The position numbers were made by a program, and so were the translations under genes. Shown here piece after piece: positions 48,601-61,023 of a stretch of 64,000 bases of DNA. Each line of letters opens with the position of its first letter. Position 1 is the stretch's first letter. The notes beneath the pieces are model-generated. The model saw only the letters and a list, made by a program, of their open reading frames with translations, had not been told where the DNA came from and ran no database searches. Origin of the DNA: Petrosia ficiformis (Eukaryota > Porifera > Demospongiae > Haplosclerida > Petrosiidae); NCBI GenBank assembly GCA_947044365.1, contig OX345645.1, forward strand, positions 2,594,856 to 2,658,855, written 5' to 3'.

Positions 48601-51600
48601 GATGTATGTATTGTATGTGTATACTTTGGGTAGAAATTTCCATGTCTTTTCTTCTTGTGGATTCCATGCTGCTCTTATTGTATGGATATTACTAAGGATC
48701 TGTTAGTAAATTAGGAAATGTATTCACATGTATTAAATGAGTACCATCAATATCTCACTTCGTTTTTATTAAAAAAAGCAATCCTCACATGACGAGAGAG
48801 AACTTGCATACCTATCATAAATATTATATCAATCTTTCGTTATTACAAATAATTATGTAATAAAACCTTTCCCTGGTAGAGGGATCATTTTTGCAGCAAT
48901 GATAATAAATTCTCTATTCACTGTTGTTAGTTTTGGGTACAGCTATTTGTATATAGATAAACATGTTACAGTTGATTTATCTCTCAAATGACAAACAAAC
49001 GAAGCACCTGGTCTTTAGTATAGTCCCATTCAATGTCTTTGAATGCCATTCCAGTTAAATTAAGTCTGGGAAATATCTGAGTAGATGTGTGATATTCATC
49101 TGTGAAGCAATTATAAAAAGCCAAAATCATGCGTATATGCAATATTGTGTATGTATTATGTACATATGCATGTACAATAATGCATGTATGCTTAATGATG
49201 TGTTGTTGTTATGAAAGTTGAAAATTATATGTACATGTATATATGTACATATACATGTACATATACATGTACATGTAATGATTAATGATGCTGATTGTTA
49301 GTATGATAGTTGTGATAGTATATGCATGTTGCTATATTTGATGTGGATGCAATTGTGTTGTTATAATTATATAGTAACTATACTATATATGAATGTGTGT
49401 TACATGTGTGCTTAATGATGTGTTGCTGTTATGAAATTATAAGTACATGTATGTAGGCTATATATGAATGTGAATGTACATGTGTGCTTAATGATGTGTT
49501 GCTGTTATGAAATTATAAGTACAAGTATGTATGCTATATATGAATGTGTGTTACATGTGTGCTTAATGATGTGTTGCTGTTATGAAATTATAAGTACAAG
49601 TATGTATGCTATATATGAATGTGAATGTACATGTATGCTCAATGATGTGTTGTTGTTGTGTAAGTTGAAATCATACGAGTACATGTATGTATGCATATTA
49701 TATGAATGTGCATGTACTGATTATGTAGTTCATACTAGATTCATTGAGTAGTCTGTGTAATGTAGATTCTCTGAAACCTGCTGGTACTGCACCCAATGCA
49801 CTAAGAACATCAGCCAGAGTAGTCTAGTTAGTATATGTCATATAGATTCGATATATCATATTCTCTATTACCTGTTTCACATTTGATCTAAGTTTTGTCC
49901 AACGATCCTTCCCTCTATAATTTATATACCTGTTATAGTACATTCATACAAATGATATAAAATACCTTTTTTCCATACTATTTTTGCCTGTTAAAGAATT
50001 GAAATTAACATTATGACTAATAAACAATATGTACTGTATACACGTACATAAAATTATAATAATGCAATGTATATACATATCATTATAAAATATAATAAGT
50101 ATTATATAAATTATAAAAATTATTATAATTATTATAATATACATGTACCTGATGGTATAATTAATGTGGATTCATTATCTGTTAACTTCTACAGAAAAAA
50201 ATTGATAATAGACTTATTCCCACATTCAATTTTGAATAAACATACCTGCACATGATTACCTGGAATCATTCCTTGTTGTCCTAGTGCATTTTCAGCTAAG
50301 AACCATCCATCATCTCGGCTATGATGATTAGATTTTGTCTTTATACACCTTTCATTTATCAATTCTCTGTTTGTCTGTCTATATCTTTCTTGTCTTTCTT
50401 ATCTATTCATAACTTAAGTTTGGTATGACTAACAATCTCTTTACCTTCATCATTTTCATATAATTATCTTTCCCATTGCCTCATTATTAAGTTACAGTAT
50501 AATCATATATTAACTTTATGGCATTAAACTATACATATAAAGCCATCACATCTTGATTTTGAGGCCATCATGAATGTGAACAGACTTTAGTTGTATTGGC
50601 TTTCTGATTCATTACCTGGACTCCAATATCTGTAATATCTCACCAGCTTTGAAACTAAGATCTCCTTCTTCTTGAGCTTGATACTCGCCCACTGCCTGAA
50701 CCTGAAACAAGACCTACATTGTGTGACGAGCAAAGGGAAGGTTTTGAATGCAAGTAATATAATACACATCATAAAGAAATGACCTTTTTATCTTCAATAA
50801 CTTCATTCTCTTCCTCTTCCATTAAAGATGTAGCTGATAATCTAAAACAAAACAATAATTATAACACACTTCACAGAATCCATTGGAGAATCTATTATGA
50901 ATACATGCCTTAGAATACAGTAGAATCCATTAGGGATATATACATGCCTTAGAGAATCTATTATGGATACATGGCTTAGAATATAGTAGAATCCATTAGG
51001 GATATATACATGCCTTAGAGAATCTATTATGGATACATACATGGCTTAGAATACAACAGAATCCATTAGGTATATATATATGCCTTAGAGAATCTATTAC
51101 GAGTACATGGCTTAGAATATAGTAGAATCCATTATGGATATATACATGCCTTAGAGAATCTATTATGGATACATGGCTTAGAATACAGTAGAATCCATTA
51201 GGGATATATACATGCCTTAGAGAATCTATTATGGATACATGGCTTAGAATACAATAGAATCCATTAGGTATATATATATATATGCCTTAGAGAATCTATT
51301 ATGGATACATGGCTTAGAATATAGTAGAATCCATTATGGATATATACAATGTACATGCCTTAGAGAATCTATTATGGATACATGGCTTAGAATACAGTAG
51401 AATCCATTATGGATATATACATGCCTTAGAGAATCTATTATGGATACGTGGCTTAGATTACAGTAGAATCCGTTATGGATATATACATGCCTTAGAGAAT
51501 CTATTATGGATACATGGCTTAGATTACAGTAGAATCCATTAGGGATATATACATGCCTTAGAGAATCTATTATGAATACATGGCTTAGAATACAGTAGAA

Positions 51601-52263
51601 TCCATTAGGGATATATACATGCCTTAGAGAATCTATTATGGATACATGGCTTAGATTACAGTAGAATCCATTAGGGATATATACATGCCTTAGAAAATCT
51701 ATTATGGATATATATATATATATCATTTTCCTTAGAATCAATTACCACTACGTTGTAAAACAGGATCAAGGTGTTAATTAAATCAGTATGCTTAGCGCTT
51801 ATGATGTATATACCTCCACAGTTAAATTTGATGTGACACAGGAGTTAAGGCTATAACAGCTACTCCAATTGCCACTTAATTTCAATGAACCTCACTGACC
51901 ACAACTGTTGACATTGCATATGTGCTATGCAAGATTGTTTAAATCAAATATTAACCAGCCTAGCACATGCTACGAGTTTATAATACCATTAGGAAAAGTG
52001 GTCTCAGGCTTTGTGTTATAAGCCCATAATATGTACCCGTTAGGTATGAATGCAAAATGATAATAGTTATGAATCTCTATCTCTTACAAATGCTCATCAT
52101 CAATGTCATCTTCATCCATATCTCCCATATCACTATCCGTGGGTACCACAAATGGTGTACTTTCTGCCGCATGGATATGACCCATCTGGTTCTTTCTGGG
52201 ATGCGGTGGAGTATGTTGATCATGCATTTGTGATACGATTCCACTCCAACCTGAAGATGCCAT
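45673..52263 (-). CDS. NPHP1: nephrocystin-1, ciliary transition-zone protein
   Basis: NPHP1 acts with NPHP4 and RPGRIP1L at the ciliary transition zone and at cell junctions. About 22 exons: 52263-52088, 50842-50784, 50691-50616, 50318-50246, 50188-50149, 49987-49966, 49914-49872, 49823-49736, 49099-49008, 48942-48867, 48811-48759, 48699-48625, 48116-48044, 47987-47950, 47441-47359, 47278-47202, 46726-46633, 46532-46420, 46369-46296, 46240-46196, 46004-45902, 45792-45673. An acidic N-terminus precedes an SH3 domain (GEYQAQEEGDLSFKAGEIL, DDGWFLAENALGQQGMIP). The nephrocystin homology region reads LGAVPAGFRESTLHRLL, AKMIPLPGKGMQVLSRHVRI, ELLFELAITFKRE, EFSCGWSSLPLY, TYELKLHGGTPFESGVEVDP and VDQPDVMDSAL. 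It has about 563 residues (human 733); the N-terminal coiled coil was not found. The frame misses by one nucleotide around the 46196-46240 exon, so one boundary is wrong or a base is in error. Confidence 0.92.
46721..47090. repeat. 198-bp tandem duplication across a splice acceptor
   Basis: 46721-46905 is repeated at 46919-47090. Both units contain GACCA(C/T)CTGATGCTA, ACAAGGTTTGATATCACATT and TCTGATTGGTCAATTCAATC. The first unit includes the first few coding bases of the NPHP1 exon ending at 46726, so the acceptor itself is duplicated inside the intron. Confidence 0.85.
47592..47855 (+). repeat. family-A MITE-like element, best full copy
   Basis: 264 bp. The left end AAAGGTCATTCACGTTCACC is followed by TTGTCCTCAGAAAA. 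The right end, read on the other strand, is approximately AAAGTCTGTTCACATTCAC followed by AATGTCCTCAAAA, giving imperfect terminal inverted repeats of about 33 bp. It has no coding capacity. Other copies lie at 6525, 9728, 11603, 33485, 36795, 42864, 50405 and 59278. Confidence 0.85.
49395..49700. repeat. tandem repeat of about 83 bp
   Basis: GTGCTTAATGATGTGTTGCT followed by GTTATGAAATTATAAGTACA recurs about four times with GCTATATATGAATGTG spacers, in an NPHP1 intron. An earlier diverged unit starts near 49190. Confidence 0.85.
50405..50592 (+). repeat. family-A MITE-like copy, internally deleted
   Basis: CTAACAATCTCTTTACCTTC through GTGAATGTGAACAGACTTTA; the extreme left end and part of the middle are missing. 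It is in an NPHP1 intron. Confidence 0.75.
50880..51725. repeat. 66-bp tandem repeat array, about 12 copies
   Basis: Units contain ATACATGCCTTAGAGAATC, TATTATGGATACATGGCTTA and GTAGAATCCATTA. ATGCCTTAGAG recurs at 51421, 51487, 51553 and 51619, exactly 66 bp apart. Because 66 is divisible by 3, both strands give spurious repetitive reading frames. It is in the 1.2-kb intron between the first two NPHP1 exons. Confidence 0.92.
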
Positions 52264-53117
52264 ACTTACATATCTATAGTACAAAAGATTAATATTGGTA
52301 TAGCCATAGATTGTATGGTTTATTGAGTTTTAATAATACAATAATTTCATTCTGAAAAACAGAACGTTTCAACCCAAATGTGTTCTTCAGCTGTAAGCTG
52401 ATAATGATGGTGTGATACAGGGTTTATAAACTTTATATAAGAAATGGTGGGTATGGAGTATAATTATGTATACAAGGGTATGGAGTATAATTATGTATAC
52501 AAGGGTGGATGACTGTTTAAAGTATAGTACAAAGCATACACTCATTTTATCGCATTAATAAATATTATTACACTACCTTTTTATTAAGCACTATATATAT
52601 AAACACTATAAGATAAGAATGCTTCACTCTGAAGGCCTTCTTCAGCTTAGCAAAACCATATACATAATTGGATGGTTTAATGGTATTGGATGAATATGGT
52701 AAGTTTACATCTGAGAATGTCATCTTGAAAGAAAAATAGCAGAATTTGTGGTTACACTTCTATTTCTTATGTCAATAACAAATTAAGTTGTACATAGATA
52801 CACAATCAATATAATTTATATCAACTGCATACACTATACAATTATGTATATATACGTATAGTACATATAAAGTATACATTATAGTATTATAATAATACAT
52901 TCATACATGCTATATTATAGTTCACAGACAATTCCAAAACCTTGTTAATTGTTATCATATTCACTTATCGTCATTGAAAGTAAACATTATGTGTTTACAC
53001 AATGGTAATCAATAATTATTTAAAAAAAAACATACTGAGCATTTTTACTTTCAGCTCACACTATACAATGATGATCTATATATGCAAACTGCTGGTTGAA
53101 ATTACTAAGAAATCAAT
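52264..53117. other. intergenic between NPHP1 and the beta-helix gene
   Basis: AT-rich. It has a direct repeat GGGTATGGAGTATAATTATG (52449 and 52475) and two relics of a GAAACGTTC-type motif (52356-52395 and 52618-52665, minus strand). An upstream NPHP1 exon with the coiled coil could be hidden here, but I could not identify one. Confidence 0.5.
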
Positions 53118-56100
53118 ATGAGTCACTCACTACTGTTACTCTATGCCTTCCTTTTAGCAGTAAATTTGTGTAGTATTGCTGTTACTACGAATGAAGTACA
53201 ACATCATTCTACTGTTCATATTAGACAGTTTTGTGGATCAGAGGAGATGTATAGCCAATGTATGACACTTCAAGAGTGCCTCTCTAATGTAACTACTTGT
53301 TTCAAGAGCAACCGAACTCTGATTTTTGAAAGTGGCACCCACGATGTTCAGCCAAACACGTATTTCTATTTAATAGAGAATATAACAAACATTGTACTGA
53401 TGAGCTCAGGAAGTAAAAAAATGCAGGATGGATTTGAAGCCATCATAAAATGTTCAAGGTGGGCTTCATTTGCATTCATTAATATTAAAATGCTCACTAT
53501 TTTCAGAATACAATTCAGAAATTGTGGTGTGAACATCACACAAGATGTGTTGTCACGTATGAGTTCAGGTGTTCACTCACCATTCAAGTTTCGTGAGGGC
53601 CAAAATGTTGCATTATTCTTGCTTAACGTGTATAACCTCATTCTCAACAATACTGTGGTAGCAAACAGCCTGGGAATAGGTCTAGTTGGGATTAATGTAT
53701 TGGGAGAATCAACTGTGTATCAGTCTATATTTAATGGCAGTAACCATGACAATATAATGAAAACAGATTTAGATTGCAGCAATCATAAATTTGTACCTCA
53801 ATGCAATGGAGGTAATGCATTGTTTCTTTACACAGAACCTGCTAAATGTACAGATGCATACAATGTATCCATGTTAACAATATCGAACACCACACTGACT
53901 AGGGGCATTAACTATGTTAATATTTCTAATGGTATTAGTTATGATCCAGTAGCTGGTACAGATTTAGTCGCTGGAGCTGGTCTAAGTGTGCTATTAGCAC
54001 AAGCATCATACATTGTGAATGTTAATTTGCTTAGTCTATTAAGTATTGCAAACAATGGATTTAAAGGAGCTAATGTGTATATAGTATTGTACAGCACCAT
54101 AAAGGACTCTAACGTTTACATAGAAAATGCTGAAATAAGAGAGGCTAATAATAATCCTTCCTCCTACCCTGCTATAGAAGAGGGAGAAGGCGGAGGTGTA
54201 TATTACGAATATGGAAAAGAGCATATTGAGAACTATACAGTACAATGTGAAACATCAGTTGTCGATAAAGGTGAAAACCTTACAGTGAATGTGACACTTA
54301 AAAACAGCAATTTGTTTCATAATCATGGACTCATTGGAGGTGGGATTGTAGTTAGACTTCATCTACCTCCTACAGATCAGTTCATATTCCATCACTATCT
54401 ATTAATTAAAGAAGTGACTTTCGATTCCAATTACGCTTTCTATGGTGCAGCAATATACATTACTGAACTACAGTACAAGCAGATACTACATGGCTCATCC
54501 CTAATTGATATAGTGTTTGCAACTGAAATAACAAATGTACACGTTAAAGACAGTAAAGCACCAAAAAATGGTCAACGTGGAGTCGATATTGGCATAGCTT
54601 CAGCCGTATTCTTCAATGGACTACATAGTACAGCATATCTCGATAATCTTGTAGTTGATTCTAATCAGTGTATGGGTATGTTACTGAGTAATTCAATACT
54701 TGTATGCAATGGAGTGCGTGTGAGTAACAATAATAATAGCCTTACTAATGGAGGAGGGATAACGCTTTTAGGCGACACATTCTTTGCTCTTAAACCCAAT
54801 AGTACATTCATAATAGCAAATAACACAGCAAAATATTATGGAGGTGGTATCTACATTCCAAATGCACTGCCAAACGATTTTCAACCACCTTGCTTTTATC
54901 AGGTGTTTCCTAAAAGCGAAGTGCCAGAGGTCACCAACATTAGTCATTATAATGCTATAATAGCATTAGATAACAACACAGCTGAATCCGGGCACGATAT
55001 TTACGGAGGTGATTTAGATAAATGCTATCTCATATATTGGGATGTCAAAAGTGAAATTGCTTTCAACATGTTTGTGAACTACACAAAAGGTAGATCTCAA
55101 GTGACGTCAGTTGCTAAAACAGTTTGTTTCTGTGTCGATGGAGTGCCAGAATGCAGTAATAAAGATCATACTGTGTATGCTTATCCAGGAAAACAATTTA
55201 ACATAAGTGCAGTTGCTGTAGGTCAACTGAATGGAACTACATCTTCAAATACCGTGATGGCAATACCAAAAAATACAACTAAGCATAACATTATTAAAAA
55301 AAGGAAACAGACTCTGGTAGATTCACATGAAAAATGCAGTAATCTGACGTACGTAATTCAAAATGTTAATGACAAGACAACTCAATTCTATGTATTGATC
55401 TTTGGAGTCTTACAACAGTACTATTGGAAAACAGTGACTGTTATAATTGAGTCCTGCCCTCCATTCTTCTACCTTCCACCTAACAATAAAACTTGTACAT
55501 GTGTAGACTTATTAACTGATTATTTGCATGTTGACTGTTTGCTAACAGAAGCAGATATTGGTCGCCCAGGAGGTACATATGTTGGCTACAATGAAAACTG
55601 TACATATGCTTATTCATTTTGTCCCATGGATCGATGCCATAAAGAAATGGTTTATATCAATACTGCAAACCAAACTAATCAATGTGTTAATCATCGTGAA
55701 GGCCTCCTATGTGGGCAGTGCAAACAAGGATATAGCCGTGTTTTGGGATCTAATGATTGCAGTAAATGCTCTAATATACATTTGCTTCTGCTAATACCAT
55801 TTGCTTTCATTGGGATTATACTAGTTTGGTTCCTATCTTTCTCCAACCTCACTGTTTCAACAGGAGCAATAAATGGAATAATATTCTATGCCAATATTGT
55901 CCACTTTAATAATAACATACTTTATCCAAATTTGGACAAACGTAATCCTCTAACGATATTCATAGCTTGGCTGAATTTGGATTTGGGTATACATACTTGC
56001 TTTTTCAATGGTATGAATCAAATACACCAGAGTGTTCTGCAGTTTACATTTCCACTCTATTTGTGGTTTCTTGCTCTCTTAGCTATATACCTGACCCGTC

Positions 56101-57059
56101 ATTATTCCATCATGTATCGCATACTAGGACAACATAGCACACCAGCTCTTGCAACCATCTTCCTACTCTCTTTTAATAAACTATTAAATGTTGCAATGGA
56201 AATATTTTCAGTCGTAACTCTACATTACGAATGTGACAATGGAAGTAAAGGTACTACTCAAGTATGGTGGTTTGATGCTAATATCCCTTACATTGGTAAA
56301 AAGCATGGTGTGCTGTTTCTAGTAGCAATTATTATAACAGTATTCGCTATTGCACCGTACATACTTCTGCTTACAACTTCTCCGATATTACAACGATTGA
56401 CACATTTTTGTCTATTTAAGTGGATTAACCGTGTTAAACCTTTTGTTGATGCATATGAAGGACCTTATAATGTATCCTCGCGATATTGGACTGGATTTCT
56501 TCTGTGTGTGAGAGTATCTTTACTGCTGGCATTTACCCTTAACAGAGAAGGGTCTATACAACTCCAATTACTGTTCATAATAATGACAGCATTGTTTCTA
56601 TTTCCTCTGGTTGTCAAGGGAAAAGGGATCTATCGATCACAACTACTCAACTTCCATGAAGCACTATCAATTGCAAATCTTGCATGCTTTTCAGCGGTGA
56701 CTCAATATTGTATCAATATTGATCAACAAACGAGTGGAAAATGTCAAACAATTGCTTCGAATATTTCTCTCTCCATAATCGCTCTGCAATTTCTTGCTGT
56801 GGTTTTGATATATGTTTCCAAAAAGCTGTTAGATATTTGTGGTATAGTGCCACAAAGAAATACAAGAGAGCAATTTGGAAAGTTGTTTTCAAAACAGCGC
56901 AAAATCGGTGCACCTGGACTATACACTCCACTCACCACTGGCACTAGGGATAATAATTATAATGCAATTCATGGCAACAATAATGTATCTGTAAGAGATC
57001 TTTGGAATGTATCTGTACCAGGATATCGTGAACCTCTACTTAATGACCTCTCTTTTTAA
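53118..57059 (+). CDS. beta-helix ectodomain, polytopic membrane protein
   Basis: A single uninterrupted exon of 1313 residues, no named family. Residues 1-22 are a signal peptide ([18 protein letters not shown]). Residues 30-730 look like a right-handed parallel beta-helix: irregular short repeats rich in N, G, I and V ([44 protein letters not shown]) with many N-glycosylation sites. Residues 770-880 are cysteine-rich: [16 protein letters not shown], then [20 protein letters not shown] and CSKC. From about 885 there are 8-10 hydrophobic segments, including [65 protein letters not shown] and [17 protein letters not shown], then a roughly 60-residue polar cytoplasmic tail. From memory, proteins of this layout are numerous in sponges without known function. 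Lack of introns among intron-rich neighbours suggests retro-origin or family expansion. Confidence 0.88.
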   Translation: MSHSLLLLYAFLLAVNLCSIAVTTNEVQHHSTVHIRQFCGSEEMYSQCMTLQECLSNVTTCFKSNRTLIFESGTHDVQPNTYFYLIENITNIVLMSSGSKKMQDGFEAIIKCSRWASFAFINIKMLTIFRIQFRNCGVNITQDVLSRMSSGVHSPFKFREGQNVALFLLNVYNLILNNTVVANSLGIGLVGINVLGESTVYQSIFNGSNHDNIMKTDLDCSNHKFVPQCNGGNALFLYTEPAKCTDAYNVSMLTISNTTLTRGINYVNISNGISYDPVAGTDLVAGAGLSVLLAQASYIVNVNLLSLLSIANNGFKGANVYIVLYSTIKDSNVYIENAEIREANNNPSSYPAIEEGEGGGVYYEYGKEHIENYTVQCETSVVDKGENLTVNVTLKNSNLFHNHGLIGGGIVVRLHLPPTDQFIFHHYLLIKEVTFDSNYAFYGAAIYITELQYKQILHGSSLIDIVFATEITNVHVKDSKAPKNGQRGVDIGIASAVFFNGLHSTAYLDNLVVDSNQCMGMLLSNSILVCNGVRVSNNNNSLTNGGGITLLGDTFFALKPNSTFIIANNTAKYYGGGIYIPNALPNDFQPPCFYQVFPKSEVPEVTNISHYNAIIALDNNTAESGHDIYGGDLDKCYLIYWDVKSEIAFNMFVNYTKGRSQVTSVAKTVCFCVDGVPECSNKDHTVYAYPGKQFNISAVAVGQLNGTTSSNTVMAIPKNTTKHNIIKKRKQTLVDSHEKCSNLTYVIQNVNDKTTQFYVLIFGVLQQYYWKTVTVIIESCPPFFYLPPNNKTCTCVDLLTDYLHVDCLLTEADIGRPGGTYVGYNENCTYAYSFCPMDRCHKEMVYINTANQTNQCVNHREGLLCGQCKQGYSRVLGSNDCSKCSNIHLLLLIPFAFIGIILVWFLSFSNLTVSTGAINGIIFYANIVHFNNNILYPNLDKRNPLTIFIAWLNLDLGIHTCFFNGMNQIHQSVLQFTFPLYLWFLALLAIYLTRHYSIMYRILGQHSTPALATIFLLSFNKLLNVAMEIFSVVTLHYECDNGSKGTTQVWWFDANIPYIGKKHGVLFLVAIIITVFAIAPYILLLTTSPILQRLTHFCLFKWINRVKPFVDAYEGPYNVSSRYWTGFLLCVRVSLLLAFTLNREGSIQLQLLFIIMTALFLFPLVVKGKGIYRSQLLNFHEALSIANLACFSAVTQYCINIDQQTSGKCQTIASNISLSIIALQFLAVVLIYVSKKLLDICGIVPQRNTREQFGKLFSKQRKIGAPGLYTPLTTGTRDNNYNAIHGNNNVSVRDLWNVSVPGYREPLLNDLSF

Positions 57060-57067
57060 ATACATAC

Positions 57068-57196
<129 letters not shown>

Positions 57197-58549
57197 TATA
57201 CAATAATTCACACATAGATATATATATTTTATTACACCTTAGTATTTAAAATATGTATTTATCTTTTACTACTTAATGTACAAATATGTAGTTATTATAA
57301 CTTATCTATTATCTTATATTACATGTACATGAACTAACCTCTTGTTATTCAGATTTCAAAATTTAGTATCTAGGGGCGTGGTTATCTATAATTAGAGCAA
57401 TACATAATAAACAGTCGATTAGCGCAAATTTAGCGGCCATAGCGGGGAACTAGTCAACTAGAAACAGGATTCAAAACATTCAATTGATTCATTTGATTGA
57501 TTCACGAGAAAAAAAGATAGGATCTTTTTCAAAGACTTTCCTCTTATTTGAAGGTATTTTTAGCCTCACTTGTCAAGCAATCGCTCATTTTCACAGGGGT
57601 TCCGAAGGAGATCAAAACTTCAGGACATTTTTCTACTGATATCACAAATTTCAAGCCCAACATACAAAAAGTACAGATTTTCATTGAGTAGTACACTTCA
57701 TCACTTAAAAGCATTATTTGAAATACACTCGAGAATCTCGAAAACATACCATATGTTTTTTTTTAACATACACTAATTAGGAGGGTTATTCCTAAATAAA
57801 CTCCTCTATATATCATACACTAATTACATATTGACTGTTCATAAGCCCATTGCAGTACAGCTGGTGTACCTAACAATGAAATATTGGCAGTTAATGCATG
57901 TAACCTTCACTAAATAGTAACAAAACCACACCAACCACAGTCCTACTATTTATAGTGACTGAAAATAGCATACAACACTTAATATTAAATTGACTGCCTG
58001 AAAGTAATGCAATGTCTGTTACACTGATAAAGAAGTACCTGAACTATCCGCTAGATATGTACATATAGGTATGTTACTATTACCACAAACAAACATTTCT
58101 TGATTATTGTATATGCCTGTCCTGAACTAACAGTTATGGACCACTCGATGGTAATTCTCATCCTACTTAATCTGTCGTAGTTATACTCTTCACTTGATAT
58201 ACATGCTTCCAATATAACATCACACATTCACATTATGTTTGTATTATGGTATGCTCTCTCTTTATTTTCATACTTGGTGATCATAAGACACCAAAGTTTT
58301 CCTGATACATACATTCATACATAGTTACATACCCATTTGTAATCATAATTATTAAATAATTATACATAATTTTATTTTTTCCTGAGCCATCTCTTCATAA
58401 AGAGTACTACCATACTCTCTGAAACAGTATGAATACTTGCACCTCCCGTGCTGCACTGTAGCTAGAGTTGGCTATTTGAGTATTAATAAGTGTGAAATAT
58501 GTCATATTTATTTCGCTGTTCAGTTCTGATTACCTTATTTTCAATATAG
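57197..58549. other. intergenic, no recognised gene
   Basis: Short open stretches near 57544-57747 exist on both strands but lack splice context and family similarity. GGCGTGGTTA near 57376 and GTCGATTAGCGCAAATTTAG near 57414 resemble the start of a mobile element, but I could not delimit one. Confidence 0.5.
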
Positions 58550-58696
58550 TGTAGCAAAGCCTGTGGAACTGGTGTTCAAACTCATACAATACAGTGTGTG
58601 AGTATGTACACTCATGACCCTGTTAGTGATGACATGTGTGCAGCTGGTAAGCAACAAAATAAAACTTGGGACTGTTTCATACACAACCTTGTCAAG
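58550..58696 (+). pseudogene. orphan thrombospondin type-1 exon
   Basis: A 49-codon stretch bounded by an acceptor (TTTTCAATATAG) and a donor (AAG then GTAGGT) reads CSKACGTGVQTHTIQC, then DPVSDDMCAAGKQQNKTWDC. This is the CS-x-C-G-x-G-x-Q-x-R-x-x-x-C pattern of TSP1 repeats, and the second half resembles ADAMTS-type repeats. The exon is phase 0 at both ends. No other TSP1 or protease exon is visible nearby, so it is either a stray exon of a gene I could not assemble or a relic. Confidence 0.6.
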
Positions 58697-58810
58697 GTAG
58701 GTGGTACATGTATATAATATATTATATACATTATTACATGTATTTGTTTCTGATCATCGAGACACACATCTTCACATTGTTATGTTTATATTATGTGTAC
58801 AATGTATACC

Positions 58811-59033
58811 AGAGGTTTTGATACAGTTTGAACTATGGGCAAAATTGGCTTAACAATGTTTAGTGTATGCGCCATTGGGAATACATCTTGAGCCAATTAA
58901 CAAAGAGTTAATGCTGTTAATGACAATATAATCATAATTAACTGTGCCATCTGGCCCAAAGGAAGAACTGTGCAGTGCCAAATTAAAGCTTTTTGGGCCA
59001 ATGGTGCACAATATAAGCTTATCAAAAACACTA
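58811..59033 (-). mobile_element. hAT-like MITE, second copy
   Basis: Reverse-oriented relative of the 39853-40057 element. They share ATTGTGCACCATTGGCCCAA, TTGGCACTGCACAGTTCTT-like and AATTATGATTATATTGTCA phrases when compared on the matching strand. Flanks ATGTATAC and ATGTGTAC (7 of 8 identical) may be a decayed target duplication. Confidence 0.75.
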
Positions 59034-59277
59034 ATGTGTACTATGTCTGTGGTTTGTGAACAATACAATATGAAAGTCAGTTATTAGTAGATTTTCTCTA
59101 TCTTTATCCTGATATAATGTAACCACTTGATCATTGATTGTGGACAGCTATTTTGGAATACCATGTTTACATCCCATGTCCTCAATGCAATAAGATATTA
59201 ATCAGGATTGGATATACTATATAATTCATACAATTACGCAATTACGCAATTACGCATTTTACGCAAATCACGCATTA

Positions 59278-59366
59278 GGCATTGGTAAAAAGATTGTTGG
59301 TCATTCCAAACTAAAGTTATGAACATTTTTCTGAAGGTCAAGGTGTACATGAATGACCTTTAGATA
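59278..59366 (-). repeat. family-A MITE-like fragment, reversed
   Basis: Contains AAAGATTGTTGGTCATTCC and GAAGGTCAAGGTGTACATG, corresponding to the left end of family A on the other strand. Confidence 0.75.
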
Positions 59367-61023
59367 TATATTATTACATATCTCCTTTAGATAGTATAAT
59401 TCCATTACGAGTACTCCAGTATATGGCCAGTACCCAAGTCTGGTAGGTGATATACGATGGTGGTTGTTTCTTACTAACAATGGAAGGAGCTAGTCCCAAC
59501 CTTTCTCTTTTGAAATGAGGAATATGATTCTCATGGAATTTCTGCTACATGGAGGTTCGTAATTGTAATGTTGATATAGATACAGTTTATTACTTGGGAT
59601 AGACACAAACAAACACATTAGAAGTATAAGACATTTCAGAAATTGTGTGAACTAGAATAGAAGATCGAGTTTCAGGAAATTCCATAACAGCAGTATGTAG
59701 TGTCTGTGTCCGCAATTGCTTGACAATATTTTGAACAATTTCTATACAGAGTTGGAGAGGGAGCGAGCGATGTAACATTTAGTTTATTCATTTATTTAAA
59801 AAAAATTATAAATACATTCATTTGTAGTATAAATATATAAATTATGATTCTAAATCATAATACCATACTATACTAGTATGTATTTCATTCACACTTTTTC
59901 ATCAATCCGACGACAGATCTGGCATGTGATAAAAACTATCAGTTGGTATTGATGAATTTGGAATAATTATTTGCTAACTTGTTATATACAACATGTACAG
60001 TCACATCATTATTGTAGCTAATAACAAAAGCAATCACATCACACCTGTATATATATCTGAAATTATATTAGTCATGACATACAGTTATGATTGACTCCAT
60101 AATAATTATTTTCCAATACATTTGGTACACTGCAGTGAGTGCGTGCGCTGTCTCTCAGCCATAGCAATACAGTACTCCCTCCAACACAAAACGTGTACTT
60201 ACTATAATTTAACGAGTGCCGTCGGGACGGGACCCTCGCCTACATGGCAAAGTAATACAAAGCACTACAATTTTTTCAAAATATAATAAAGTTTGTGTAT
60301 GAAACAAACAACAATACTTTTGTTACATGGAATAGATATATAAATTTGAAAAACATTTATGGGCATTAATTAAAACTGTCATAACTTTATATTCTAAAAG
60401 ACAAAATAAGGATATCAATGAAATGTATAATTTGTATATAATTATATCTTACATCTAATTCTCAAACAATGAAGAAGTTCTCAAGTCTACCTCTAAAGTC
60501 TCCGTGTGAAAACGTATTGACTATTGAATCGCACTACCACGTGTTTAGTACATGACGCATGCACATACCTGTAGGTGGAGCTAGGTAGCTGCATCAATGG
60601 TGGTGTAGTAGCAACCATTACCTCGATTGTTCTTGGTTTGAAGTGTTTCTTGGCTAGCGACAGCCATGAAACAGGATCACTTGTGTTTTTTGTGTCCATA
60701 TTTACTCTCGTTATTGCCCTCGTTTCATCTTAAAGTTGTGAAACGGTAACTGTGAGTTATAAAAATTGTCATAACTTTAGAACCAAAAGGTTTTAGAAGA
60801 ATTCCTACGTTATTTTTTTTCCTTGTATAATTTGAAGTCTACCAGTACCCCATTTGAATTGTCAATGTTTTTATTTTTCCAGAAAAAGTGCTAACAGACA
60901 GACACACAGACAAAACGATTACCGTACCTTCCGCCTACGCTACGCGGCGAAGGTAATAAAATAACAGATCTTTTGACAAATTAATTATATCTTATATCTC
61001 CACTAGCAATCCCATGTATACAG
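59367..61023. other. intergenic with scattered element scraps
   Basis: A minus-strand stretch of 62 codons at 59590-59778 (LQLCIEIVQNIVKQLRTQT within it) looks protein-like but has no splice context and no family I recognise. GTCATAACTTTA recurs at about 60379 and 60766. GC-rich patches lie at 60210-60245 and 60925-60950 (CCGCCTACGCTACGCGGCG). Together these suggest decayed mobile DNA. Confidence 0.4.

Noticed and set aside
51334..51741. 135-codon repetitive minus-strand frame
   Set aside because: The 66-bp repeat period keeps frames open on both strands; it lies in an NPHP1 intron.
57544..57776. Opposed open frames of 67-68 codons
   Set aside because: Both strands are open over the same bases, with no splice sites, start context or homology I can name.
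59590..59778. Protein-like 62-codon minus-strand frame
   Set aside because: Composition is plausible but there is no recognisable family, acceptor or neighbouring exon, so it is not called as a gene.
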